Assembly (NCBI GenBank): GCA_937912185.1
Contig: CALDOH010000048.1
Span: forward strand, 1 to 6,305
Source: an uncultured bacterium
GTDB lineage: Bacteria; Patescibacteriota; Patescibacteriia; UBA1558; GWA2-36-10
Reading direction: 5' to 3'
DNA length: 6,305 nucleotides
Both the position numbers and the translations under genes were made by a program. Positions 1 to 6,117 of this stretch are shown here, piece by piece (positions within the stretch are counted from its first letter, which is position 1; every line of letters begins with the position of its first letter). Below the pieces are notes generated by a model. It ran no database searches and was not told the DNA's origin. It saw nothing but the letters and a program-made list of their open reading frames with translations.

Positions 1-1402
1 GTACCTTATTCATTTTTTCAACTAACTTTATTTTTTCTGCTTCAGTAAAACTTTCCTTGGTCATTTGAAGCAAAGGAGAATCTTCATCCTCTTCAGACTC
101 TTTAGCAATTCGATGAACCTCTTCTAACCAAGTTGGAATGTTTTCCGCATTAACACTTACATCAAACATCAGGGCTGGTATTCCATTTATCTCCATCTCC
201 TCACCAGTCGGTATGAATTCTAACACCTCATATTTAGCAGTATCAGCTATAAAAGCACTAAAATTTTCTTCCAATTTTCTATTGGCCTCTTCGGCTTCGG
301 GCACAAACTCACCCCACATGTCTTGATTTTCATCGGTCTGAATCCACTCGTTCATGTGTCCTTTGGTAATATCCAAAAACGGAAATTCATCTACTTTATA
401 GTATACGTATTCATCAATTACCCTAGCCTCTACATCAAGTAGCATGCTCATAGAACCAAACTTTCCAAAACCTTCAACACCAATTTCAAAATTTGGTAAT
501 TTATCATCTTCGGTTTCAGCAAAACCCTTGCCAGTAACTGTTAGGCTGGCTTTAAAATTAGTTGGGATTGATTCTTCCATGCTATAGAATTCCTCATCCC
601 ACCACTCGCCTGATAGAAAATCTAGAGCTTCATCTGATTCCATACCCAAATCATCATCTTCGCCTTCAAATTTACAATACTGACTATTGGCACAAGTTAC
701 CTTATCTTCATTAAAATCTGTTTTGGCAAAAACAGACCAGGTCTTAGCAGTATGGTCTGAGTTACATACACCATACTCCCAGCCGTCATAACTCTTTAGA
801 TCAGGCCATCTGATAGTAGCACCTTCACAAATTGGTTCTTTAGCCACAGGCTTAGCAACCTCACTACCATCACAATCCTTACCAGCTTGGTACTGTAAGT
901 TTTTACCCTGAGTATGACAATTGCTAACAGCATAATATACTGAACTTAAAGATGACGCTACTCGAGAGCCAGTTCTTTTTTCTTGATAGCGATTACGTTT
1001 TGATTCTGGTACTTCAGCATCCAGATCCCGATCACCGACATTTATTTCATAAGACACCGAAAAATCTGCACCTTTTAAGGTAGCAAAGTTTTCATACATC
1101 ATGGCAACCAATTTTGACTGATCTGGCCTAAGCCAAGGGATTCTATACTTAAGGTTGGTAAAGAAATAAGCATAGGCTCCACCACCAACCAGAAGCAAAA
1201 TCAAAACTATAATAGAAATCAGAGTCAATTTTTTCTTTGAAATTTTTGGCTTCATTGACCCAAGAGGAGTAGCTGTAGTTATAGCTGGAGTCGGACTTGA
1301 ATTGTTAATATAATCCGTTGCCCTCTCAGTTGGATTTACTTCTCTATGATGCACCTCTACTGGTTTTTCTGGTGCGTCATAAGACATGTTTGAATTATCC
1401 AT
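1..1402 (-). CDS. Large single-pass membrane-anchored extracytoplasmic protein with Cys-rich insert, 3'-partial
   Basis: The frame is open from an ATG at 1402 to the left edge, giving 467 visible codons; the stop lies outside the window. Function is unknown. Residues 1-58 are a polar, Pro/Ser/Thr-rich cytoplasmic tail ending in a KPKISKKK basic patch. Residues 59-81 form one hydrophobic helix (LTLISIIVLILLLVGGGAYAYF), and the rest should be outside. Residues 95-130 and 280-460 align by eye with the upstream neighbour at 1419-2921: NFKASLTV matches SFKINISN, and FPFLDITKGHMNEW matches IPFLPIDFSILNDRW. Between these parts, residues about 131-279 are an insertion absent from the paralog and contain all six cysteines (C162, C177, C192, C213, C237, C243). 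The start lies 16 bp after the previous stop with no Shine-Dalgarno, only an A/T-rich leader, so it is probably cotranscribed with 1419-2921. The frame and paralogy are seen; surface location is inferred. Confidence 0.9.
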   Translation of the reverse strand, partial: MDNSNMSYDAPEKPVEVHHREVNPTERATDYINNSSPTPAITTATPLGSMKPKISKKKLTLISIIVLILLLVGGGAYAYFFTNLKYRIPWLRPDQSKLVAMMYENFATLKGADFSVSYEINVGDRDLDAEVPESKRNRYQEKRTGSRVASSLSSVYYAVSNCHTQGKNLQYQAGKDCDGSEVAKPVAKEPICEGATIRWPDLKSYDGWEYGVCNSDHTAKTWSVFAKTDFNEDKVTCANSQYCKFEGEDDDLGMESDEALDFLSGEWWDEEFYSMEESIPTNFKASLTVTGKGFAETEDDKLPNFEIGVEGFGKFGSMSMLLDVEARVIDEYVYYKVDEFPFLDITKGHMNEWIQTDENQDMWGEFVPEAEEANRKLEENFSAFIADTAKYEVLEFIPTGEEMEINGIPALMFDVSVNAENIPTWLEEVHRIAKESEEDEDSPLLQMTKESFTEAEKIKLVEKMNKV

Positions 1403-1418
1403 TTTTTATTTTAAATTT

Positions 1419-2921
1419 TTAATACACCTCTATACATCCCTTTAAACCAACAAACCATCCCGAGTTCGGACAATTACATTCATCATAAGTATCATGCCAG
1501 GTACCCCCCGCTTCTGTACAAGCAAGCTTCATTTGGGGTGTAATCTGATTTTGCCAATCTTCCAAACTACCTTCACCCATGGGATTATAACCATTCTCAA
1601 CTTCTTCTCCATCAAGATAACCATCACCATCAGAATCTTCGTTATTAGGATCCGTGCCTATCATATCTTCTCTAATATTTTCCAATCCATCATTATCAAA
1701 ATCTCCAGCAAAATCACTATAACCAAGCTTTTCTTCCATTTCCCTCATTCTAGCTTGTTCTTCGACTTCCATCATCTCTGTCATCAATCCTTCTACAGAA
1801 ATAGAGGTAGCTGGAGTAGAAACGACAATTGGCTCTTCTTCTACTATCAAAAAACTAATACTGCCGTCTACAGTAGCGCTAGTACCTTCAGCGGCATATT
1901 CTAGATTATCCATAGCAAATTCGGCACCCTGAATGACCTTGGTACTAGTATTTACCCAAACCATCATCTGGACATTGGCCATAAAGAGCTTAAACTTTTC
2001 CCACTCTTCAGGGCTGTCAGCTTTATTTTTGTTCAAATCTTCAATTTCCTTTTCTGGATTATCAGAGTAAATATTTAAGCCAGTGATTATCATTTCTTCA
2101 ATCATGTCTGGTTTTACTACAAACTGAAGCTTCTTTAGCTTACCAACTGATGAATCCTTAGTCTCATGTGGATCTTTGATAGTAAAGGCTTTTTTATCTT
2201 TAAGCGCTTTGAGGAATTGTTCGTTTTTTTGTTGCATCTGCTCATCATTACCACTAGCATCATCATCTTTTGTGCTACCAGTGATCATACTATAATCACT
2301 CTCAGCCAAATATATCCATCTATCATTCAAAATACTAAAATCAATTGGTAAAAATGGAATCTCCAATGACTCTGCGTCTGGTTTAATATAAAAGGTATCG
2401 CCAATCTTTTTATACTCCAAAGATAAATCAATACCCATGCCACCAGCAAAGAGAGAATAGTCACCGCTGCCTTGAAAATCTTTATCAACATTATGCATAA
2501 CATTGCTGATATTTATCTTAAAACTAGAAGGCGCACCAAATAGCGCCAGGCCGCCTGAGTCATCTTTGATATCTTTGATATCTAAATCAACATTTATATC
2601 TGATCTAAAATTCTTGAGGTCTTGACCCCAGTCCCATTTTATATCACGAGCTAGCAACATGGCCTGGCCTTGGGCATAATACCACCAACCAGCTACACCA
2701 ATCAGTACCAACACCAGTACTGCTACAATCATTAACCACAACTTGCCGCCTTTTTTTGATCCACTAGCTTGTTGATTCAAACGCTCTTGCAAACCTGCCT
2801 GTGGTGAAGCCACTGGGTCAATGCTTGTTGTTGATTGCATTGGAGGTACTTGAGTCTGCCCCATGCCCAGATCAACGCTGGAGCTAACTTGATTTTGTGT
2901 GTTTTGATCTAAATTTTCCAT
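1419..2921 (-). CDS. Membrane-anchored surface protein with thrombospondin-type-3-like calcium repeats and Cys-rich tail
   Basis: This 500-residue protein has no recognised specific function. Residues 1-57 are a Gln/Ser/Pro-rich cytoplasmic tail. After a KKGGK patch, residues 61-83 form one transmembrane helix (LWLMIVAVLVLVLIGVAGWW), and the remainder is expected outside the membrane. Residues about 95-360 are a beta-rich domain with repeated short strands (FKINISN, IDLSLEYKKIGDTFYIK, DRWIYLAE, LKKLQFVVKPDMI), loosely like LppX/LolA-type lipid-binding folds; that resemblance is only a guess. Residues 378-399 look helical. Residues 407-448 hold two Asp-rich loops (DFDNDGLENIRED and DSDGDGYLDGEE) separated by GTDPNN, the classic TSP3/EF-hand-like calcium pattern. 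The tail has C468, C482, C484 and C496 in a CTEAGGTW...CNCP...GC arrangement. It starts 10 bp after the calcium exchanger gene and is followed 16 bp later by its paralog, so it is the middle gene of an operon. Confidence 0.93.
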   Translation of the reverse strand: MENLDQNTQNQVSSSVDLGMGQTQVPPMQSTTSIDPVASPQAGLQERLNQQASGSKKGGKLWLMIVAVLVLVLIGVAGWWYYAQGQAMLLARDIKWDWGQDLKNFRSDINVDLDIKDIKDDSGGLALFGAPSSFKINISNVMHNVDKDFQGSGDYSLFAGGMGIDLSLEYKKIGDTFYIKPDAESLEIPFLPIDFSILNDRWIYLAESDYSMITGSTKDDDASGNDEQMQQKNEQFLKALKDKKAFTIKDPHETKDSSVGKLKKLQFVVKPDMIEEMIITGLNIYSDNPEKEIEDLNKNKADSPEEWEKFKLFMANVQMMVWVNTSTKVIQGAEFAMDNLEYAAEGTSATVDGSISFLIVEEEPIVVSTPATSISVEGLMTEMMEVEEQARMREMEEKLGYSDFAGDFDNDGLENIREDMIGTDPNNEDSDGDGYLDGEEVENGYNPMGEGSLEDWQNQITPQMKLACTEAGGTWHDTYDECNCPNSGWFVGLKGCIEVY

Positions 2922-2931
2922 AAGTCTATTA

Positions 2932-3879
2932 TTATCCTCTTATTACTAAATAAATTATATAAGCCACGTAAAGACCGATTAAACTAGCTCCCTGCCAACG
3001 CTGTAAAACATTCCTACGACCAATAAACATAAAGGCTAGTAAAATAACAGTTACCACTGCCATAAAATAAATGTCAAAATTAAGCATTGGGGAAAAGTAT
3101 ATAGGCTTAATGATTGAACTTATACCCAATATCCAAAAAACATTAAAGATGTTTGAGCCAACTACATTTCCAATAGCAATATCTGCTTTATGCCTAAAAG
3201 CTGCTACAGCTGAAGCAGCCAGCTCCGGCAAAGAAGTACCGATAGCCACGATGGTCAAGCCAATCATAGCTTCGCTCATACCAAATCTTTGAGCAATTTC
3301 AATGGCTCCATCGACAATCCACTTACCACCCAAGGCCAATCCAGTCATACCAGCTAATATCATGAGGATTGCCTTCCAATTCTTATGCTCCTTTATTTCT
3401 TCTCCCGTGCCCTCAACTTTAGCAATACCAAAAGTATAATATAAAAATATTACGAAGAACATCAAAAGCACCGATCCATCAATCCTGGTCAATGCCGATT
3501 GGCCAGCCTTATCTATCATAGCGTCGTTGGCCATAAACCACAGCACTACCGCAGCCAATAGACTCAAGGGTATTTCTTTGGTGATAGTACCCTTTCTAAC
3601 TGCCAGAGGATAAATAACAGCCGCTACTCCCAAAATAAGCAAAATATTGGAGATATTTGAACCAACTATATTGGCGACCGCCAAATCACTACTCCCTTGG
3701 AAAGAGGCAAATAAATTGACAATCAGCTCTGGGGCAGAGGTACCAAAAGAAACAATGGTCAAACCAATCATCAAATCTGATACATTAAATTTTTTGGCAA
3801 TAGAAGAAGCACCGTCAACCAACCAAGAGGCTCCTTTTATCAAAAAATAGAAGCCAACAATAAAAAGAATGTAAGTCAT
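2932..3879 (-). CDS. CaCA-family calcium/sodium antiporter (YrbG-like)
   Basis: This 315-residue inner-membrane exchanger matches the length of prokaryotic CaCA proteins (about 300-325) and probably exports Ca2+ in exchange for Na+ or another cation. Both family alpha repeats are clear. Alpha-1 (about 38-84) has GLTIVSFGTSAPEL and GSNISN; alpha-2 (about 206-252) has GLTIVAIGTSLPEL and GSNIFN. By spacing, E51 and E219 correspond to the ion-ligating E54 and E213 of the M. jannaschii exchanger NCX_Mj, and T47 and T215 to T50 and T209. N78 and N246 sit where NCX_Mj has N81 and D240, so the second site is Asn here. The two halves are inverted repeats of about five helices, joined by a charged cytoplasmic loop (about 153-168). 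The ATG at 3879 has no Shine-Dalgarno, but an extended -10 promoter lies just upstream. It is the first gene of an operon with the two paralogous surface proteins. The family call is firm; ion specificity is inferred. Confidence 0.96.
   Translation of the reverse strand: MTYILFIVGFYFLIKGASWLVDGASSIAKKFNVSDLMIGLTIVSFGTSAPELIVNLFASFQGSSDLAVANIVGSNISNILLILGVAAVIYPLAVRKGTITKEIPLSLLAAVVLWFMANDAMIDKAGQSALTRIDGSVLLMFFVIFLYYTFGIAKVEGTGEEIKEHKNWKAILMILAGMTGLALGGKWIVDGAIEIAQRFGMSEAMIGLTIVAIGTSLPELAASAVAAFRHKADIAIGNVVGSNIFNVFWILGISSIIKPIYFSPMLNFDIYFMAVVTVILLAFMFIGRRNVLQRWQGASLIGLYVAYIIYLVIRG
2935..2940 (-). promoter_or_regulatory. Shine-Dalgarno-like AGAGGA for the TSP3-repeat gene
   Basis: The minus strand reads AGAGGA inside the last two sense codons (Arg-Gly) of the exchanger gene, 13 nt before the ATG at 2921. 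That spacing is longer than the usual 5-9 nt. The bases between contain three in-frame stops, TAA TAA TAG. This is the only plausible ribosome binding site seen in the window, and its place inside the upstream gene suggests translational linkage. Confidence 0.5.
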
Positions 3880-3901
3880 AAATATGTAAAGTTACGAATA
3901 T

Positions 3902-3910
3902 ATTTTACCA
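3902..3910 (-). promoter_or_regulatory. Extended -10 promoter for the calcium exchanger operon
   Basis: The minus strand reads TGGTAAAAT, which is TGn plus TAAAAT (5 of 6 to TATAAT), about 22 bases before the exchanger ATG. A poor -35 candidate, TTTCAA at 3926-3931, lies 18 bp upstream, as expected when an extended -10 carries recognition. It sits directly after the terminator of the upstream antiporter gene, so the three-gene operon probably has its own promoter. Confidence 0.5.
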
Positions 3911-3930
3911 TAAATTAACAATTTTTTGAA

Positions 3931-3959
3931 ATAAAAAATCCCCAACCACAATGACTAGG
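3931..3959 (-). terminator. Rho-independent terminator after the CPA2 antiporter gene
   Basis: In minus-strand RNA an 8-bp stem, CCUAGUCA with UGGUUGGG and loop UUG, is followed by GAUUUUUUAUUU, beginning about 26 bp after the antiporter stop. Three of the eight pairs are G-U wobbles. In plus-strand RNA those positions become A-C mismatches, so the hairpin works in one direction only, matching the gene orientation. Confidence 0.6.
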
Positions 3960-3984
3960 AATTTATTATAAAATATATTAAATT

Positions 3985-5304
3985 TTATGTTTGAACTTTT
4001 TCAGCGGCAACCTGCTTCATAACTTCTTTTTCAAACAAAATCGCACCTAGAACCGTCACCAAAATAACTGCCAAAAGTGCTGCTGAAGCCATGGTTTCAT
4101 TCAAAGCATGATTGGCCAGAGCAACGGCGACAAAAACCAAGCCAACTTCACCACGAATAGACATAGCCAAACCAACCAGCTTACCCTCTTTCTTGTCTTT
4201 GAATAAATATTTAACTAAATATTTACCCACAAAACCGATCACAGTAAACAATATTGCCCAAAGCCATACTTTTGTATCAATCAAAGCCGCTCTTGGCAAC
4301 ATAGTACCAATACTGACCAAAAATCCACCAACAAAGATATGCATATAGCCCTCTATTTTTTCCCAGGCTTCATGCTTGATTTCATTGTCTACTTTAGAAA
4401 GCACTACACCAATACCAAATGCTCCTAGAACTGGCTCCAGACCAAGTATAGCCGCTAGAGATGAGCCTAAGACAAGCATCCCAAAGAAGAATCTAGTAAA
4501 AATACCTGTAGCTGACTTTGAATATTGTTTATTCAAATATTGAGCAATCTTATCAGCAACACCCATAGTCCAAAGAACATAGGTTGCTACCAAAAACACA
4601 ATCACACCGATAGCTAGAGCTACAAAGGGATTCATACCACCTTCAGCTACATGCTCAGCACCAGCGCCGGTAGAAGATAGTTTAGATAAGATAGTCAAAA
4701 TAATAACACCCAAGATATCATCAATAACAGCCGCACCCACAATCTGGTTACCAAGATTGGTTTCTAGCTTACCAGCCCGCTTGAGAGCTTCTACCGATAG
4801 GCCAACTGAAGTAGCTGTAAAAATACCACCCAAAAATATAGCCTCTATCCATTCCAAATGAATAACATAATGACCTAAGGCAGCAAAAGAGATCAGTGGG
4901 ATAAGCACACCACCAAAAGCTACGGCAGTAGCAATGCCAATATTCTTTTTGAGAAGTTCCATATCAAAATGAAGACCAGCTTCAAATAAGATAAATAACA
5001 CACCAGTAAGTCTGGCCAACTCTACACCTGGAGAATCTGGGTGTAAAACTCCCAACAATGCTGGACCAGCAATAATACCCATAATAATCTTTCCAGCCAT
5101 AGGGGCTATACCAAAAGCCTTGGCCATTCGACCACCAAAGGTAGCAAATAATGCCAAAAAGGCAATATCGATCAACATAGGTAGATAAACACTAACATCA
5201 CGATGATGACTAGCCTCTAGTTTTCCTTTCACAAAATACAAAATCACTGAGATAACAGCAACTTCTATAATGAAGAAAACCAATCCTTTTATTTTCTCAC
5301 TCAT
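3985..5304 (-). CDS. CPA2-family monovalent cation/proton antiporter (NapA/Kef-type membrane domain)
   Basis: This 439-residue polytopic membrane protein, with about 13 predicted helices, most likely exchanges Na+ (or K+) for H+ across the cytoplasmic membrane. Visible CPA2 features in order are GKIIMGIIAGP (71-81), LFILFEAGLHFD (103-114), FTATSVGLSVEALKRAG (162-178), the paired aspartates D195-D196 in GAAVIDDILGVIIL (190-203), GAFGIGVVLSKV (294-305), FLVSIGTML (328-336) and AMSIRGEVGLVFVAVAL (380-396). The Asp-Asp pair in the ion-binding helix is typical of electrogenic Na+/H+ antiporters such as NapA and NhaA. An extra N-terminal helix (8-25) precedes the core. There is no C-terminal RCK/TrkA nucleotide-binding domain, so it is not a full-length KefB/KefC. 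The ATG at 5304 is preceded by ACCCCT and has no Shine-Dalgarno. It is transcribed alone, from the promoter at 5355-5383 to the terminator at 3931-3959. Ion choice cannot be read from sequence. Confidence 0.95.
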   Translation of the reverse strand: MSEKIKGLVFFIIEVAVISVILYFVKGKLEASHHRDVSVYLPMLIDIAFLALFATFGGRMAKAFGIAPMAGKIIMGIIAGPALLGVLHPDSPGVELARLTGVLFILFEAGLHFDMELLKKNIGIATAVAFGGVLIPLISFAALGHYVIHLEWIEAIFLGGIFTATSVGLSVEALKRAGKLETNLGNQIVGAAVIDDILGVIILTILSKLSSTGAGAEHVAEGGMNPFVALAIGVIVFLVATYVLWTMGVADKIAQYLNKQYSKSATGIFTRFFFGMLVLGSSLAAILGLEPVLGAFGIGVVLSKVDNEIKHEAWEKIEGYMHIFVGGFLVSIGTMLPRAALIDTKVWLWAILFTVIGFVGKYLVKYLFKDKKEGKLVGLAMSIRGEVGLVFVAVALANHALNETMASAALLAVILVTVLGAILFEKEVMKQVAAEKVQT

Positions 5305-5354
5305 AGGGGTTAAATTTAATTCTTTCTTAGTTGATTAATTAAAAAAACAGCTAC

Positions 5355-5383
5355 ATCATATACCAAATAGCCAAAAAAATCAA
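5355..5383 (-). promoter_or_regulatory. Sigma-70-type promoter for the CPA2 antiporter
   Basis: On the minus strand, TTGATT (5378-5383) and TATGAT (5355-5360) are separated by exactly 17 bp, matching the consensus at 4 and 5 of 6 positions. The start should fall near 5348, leaving a roughly 43-nt AT-rich leader before the ATG at 5304. It lies just downstream of the terminator of the preceding gene, so the antiporter is likely a separate transcription unit. Confidence 0.62.
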
Positions 5384-5395
5384 TAGCCTTAAAAA

Positions 5396-5425
5396 TCAAA
5401 AAATCCCCGCTCAGCAGGGACTTTT
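5396..5425 (-). terminator. Rho-independent terminator after the 62-residue membrane protein gene
   Basis: On the minus strand TCCCTGC, loop TGA and GCGGGGA form a 7-bp GC-rich stem (5404-5420), preceded by AAAAG and followed by TTTTTT and then GATTTTT. It begins about 9 bp after the stop at 5434. The plus strand has only CTTTT after the stem and one mismatch, so the main direction is minus; weak two-way action is possible. Confidence 0.82.
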
Positions 5426-5433
5426 AAATTTAT

Positions 5434-5622
5434 TTAATCTCGTGGGCTAATCTGTACCTGATCCACTGTCCGCCAATGACTTTGCCTTGGGCTAAACATC
5501 TCACCAAGACTCTGTCGCCAAAAAACAACAAAGAAAAATAACATCGCAAGAATTATTATCATGATAGCCACAATTAACCCAGTGTGATCAGCTGACTGTT
5601 TTTTGTCTTTCTTTTTTGGCAT
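5434..5622 (-). CDS. Small single-helix membrane protein, 62 residues, unknown function
   Basis: I do not recognise this protein. It has a strongly basic N terminus (MPKKKDKKQ), one hydrophobic helix at about residues 14-34 (TGLIVAIMIIILAMLFFFVVF), and a polar 28-residue tail ending SPRD. Positive-inside logic puts the short basic end in the cytoplasm. The ATG at 5622 is preferred over a TTG nine bases upstream at 5631, because every other start in the window is ATG and the TTG adds only three residues. No Shine-Dalgarno is seen. It lies 73 bp after the four-helix membrane protein gene, and no convincing promoter is visible in the gap, so the two are probably cotranscribed. A clear terminator directly follows its stop, which supports it being a real gene end despite its size. 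Confidence 0.68.
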   Translation of the reverse strand: MPKKKDKKQSADHTGLIVAIMIIILAMLFFFVVFWRQSLGEMFSPRQSHWRTVDQVQISPRD

Positions 5623-5695
5623 ACATTTCAATGAAAACCACCAAAGCTAAGCACCTTGGATGACAAACCGGGTTACGATTTACTGAATTTTTAGT

Positions 5696-6043
5696 TTAAC
5701 GATGACTTGGTTTTATAGTGTGTAAGTTTTTAGCAATAAATAGCATGCCGCAAACCAATGCTAAACCTGAAACCAAGAGGTGTACTACTGGATTAACGTT
5801 GCCCCAAGATGAAATCATATAAATTGCAGCGATTACTACATAAAAAATCCCGCCAGCAACTTCCCAACGCCATGCTACTAATAGTACAAATAGTAGGATG
5901 AAACTTGGCAAAAATCCAGCCATAAGAGGAGCGTTTGCCAGAATAGGAGCATCTAAAACTTTGAGACTAATCAATGTCACAAACAATAGATATAGTGCTC
6001 CTAGAAATCTAGGTGTCCAATAAAAATTCTTGTTGTTCTTCAT
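5696..6043 (-). CDS. Small four-helix membrane protein, 115 residues, uncharacterised family
   Basis: Function is unknown. Four hydrophobic segments are visible at about residues 12-30, 42-58, 63-80 and 85-104, joined by very short loops, with a basic N terminus (MKNNKNFYWTPR) and a basic C terminus (KNLHTIKPSHR). The pattern of an N-terminal WxPR, a second helix ending AWRWE, then GGIFYVVIAAIY and a final VSGLALVCGMLF recalls a widespread family of small bacterial membrane proteins that I believe is catalogued as DUF7670; this is from memory and unchecked. It has an extended -10 promoter about 50 bases before its ATG at 6043 and no Shine-Dalgarno, the leader being nearly all A and T. It is the first gene of a likely two-gene unit with the 62-residue membrane protein. 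Confidence 0.85.
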   Translation of the reverse strand: MKNNKNFYWTPRFLGALYLLFVTLISLKVLDAPILANAPLMAGFLPSFILLFVLLVAWRWEVAGGIFYVVIAAIYMISSWGNVNPVVHLLVSGLALVCGMLFIAKNLHTIKPSHR

Positions 6044-6092
6044 AGACTTAAAATTAATTAATTTTTATTTTTACTTTTTATCTTCAATATAT

Positions 6093-6101
6093 ATTATACC
6101 A
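6093..6101 (-). promoter_or_regulatory. Extended -10 promoter for the four-helix membrane protein gene
   Basis: The minus strand reads TGGTATAAT, a perfect TATAAT with the TGn extension. The only -35 candidate at 17-bp spacing is TTAAAG (6116-6121), which matches 3 of 6 positions and overlaps the TspO stop codon. Transcription should start near 6086, giving a leader of about 43 nt of nearly pure A and T. Confidence 0.62.
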
Positions 6102-6117
6102 CAAAAAACGATTTTCT

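Noticed and set aside
1494..1904. Open frame of 136 codons on the plus strand, plus shorter plus-strand frames near 138-326, 2166-2351, 3071-3292, 3647-3850 and 4112-4348
   Set aside because: All lie antisense within well-supported minus-strand genes, have low-complexity translations (Ile/Phe/Ser/Thr-rich) and no recognisable domain or start signal.
2562..2579. Direct repeat of a 9-base unit, ATCTTTGAT twice
   Set aside because: It encodes the repeated Asp-Ile-Lys pair of the outer domain and is too short to call a repeat element.
5623..5631. TTG start three codons upstream for the 62-residue membrane protein
   Set aside because: ATG at 5622 gives a typical basic N terminus, all other starts in the window are ATG, and no ribosome binding site supports the TTG.
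5641..5659. Possible 6-bp hairpin (minus RNA CCAAGG / CUUUGG) between the two small membrane protein genes
   Set aside because: It is short, includes a wobble, has a 7-base loop and is followed by UGGUUUUC without a real U tract; not convincing as a terminator or leader structure.
5335..6061. TTAATTAA palindromes in the leaders of the antiporter (5335-5342) and the four-helix gene (6054-6061)
   Set aside because: An all-A/T 8-mer is expected by chance in such leaders, and flanking bases show no further similarity to suggest an operator.
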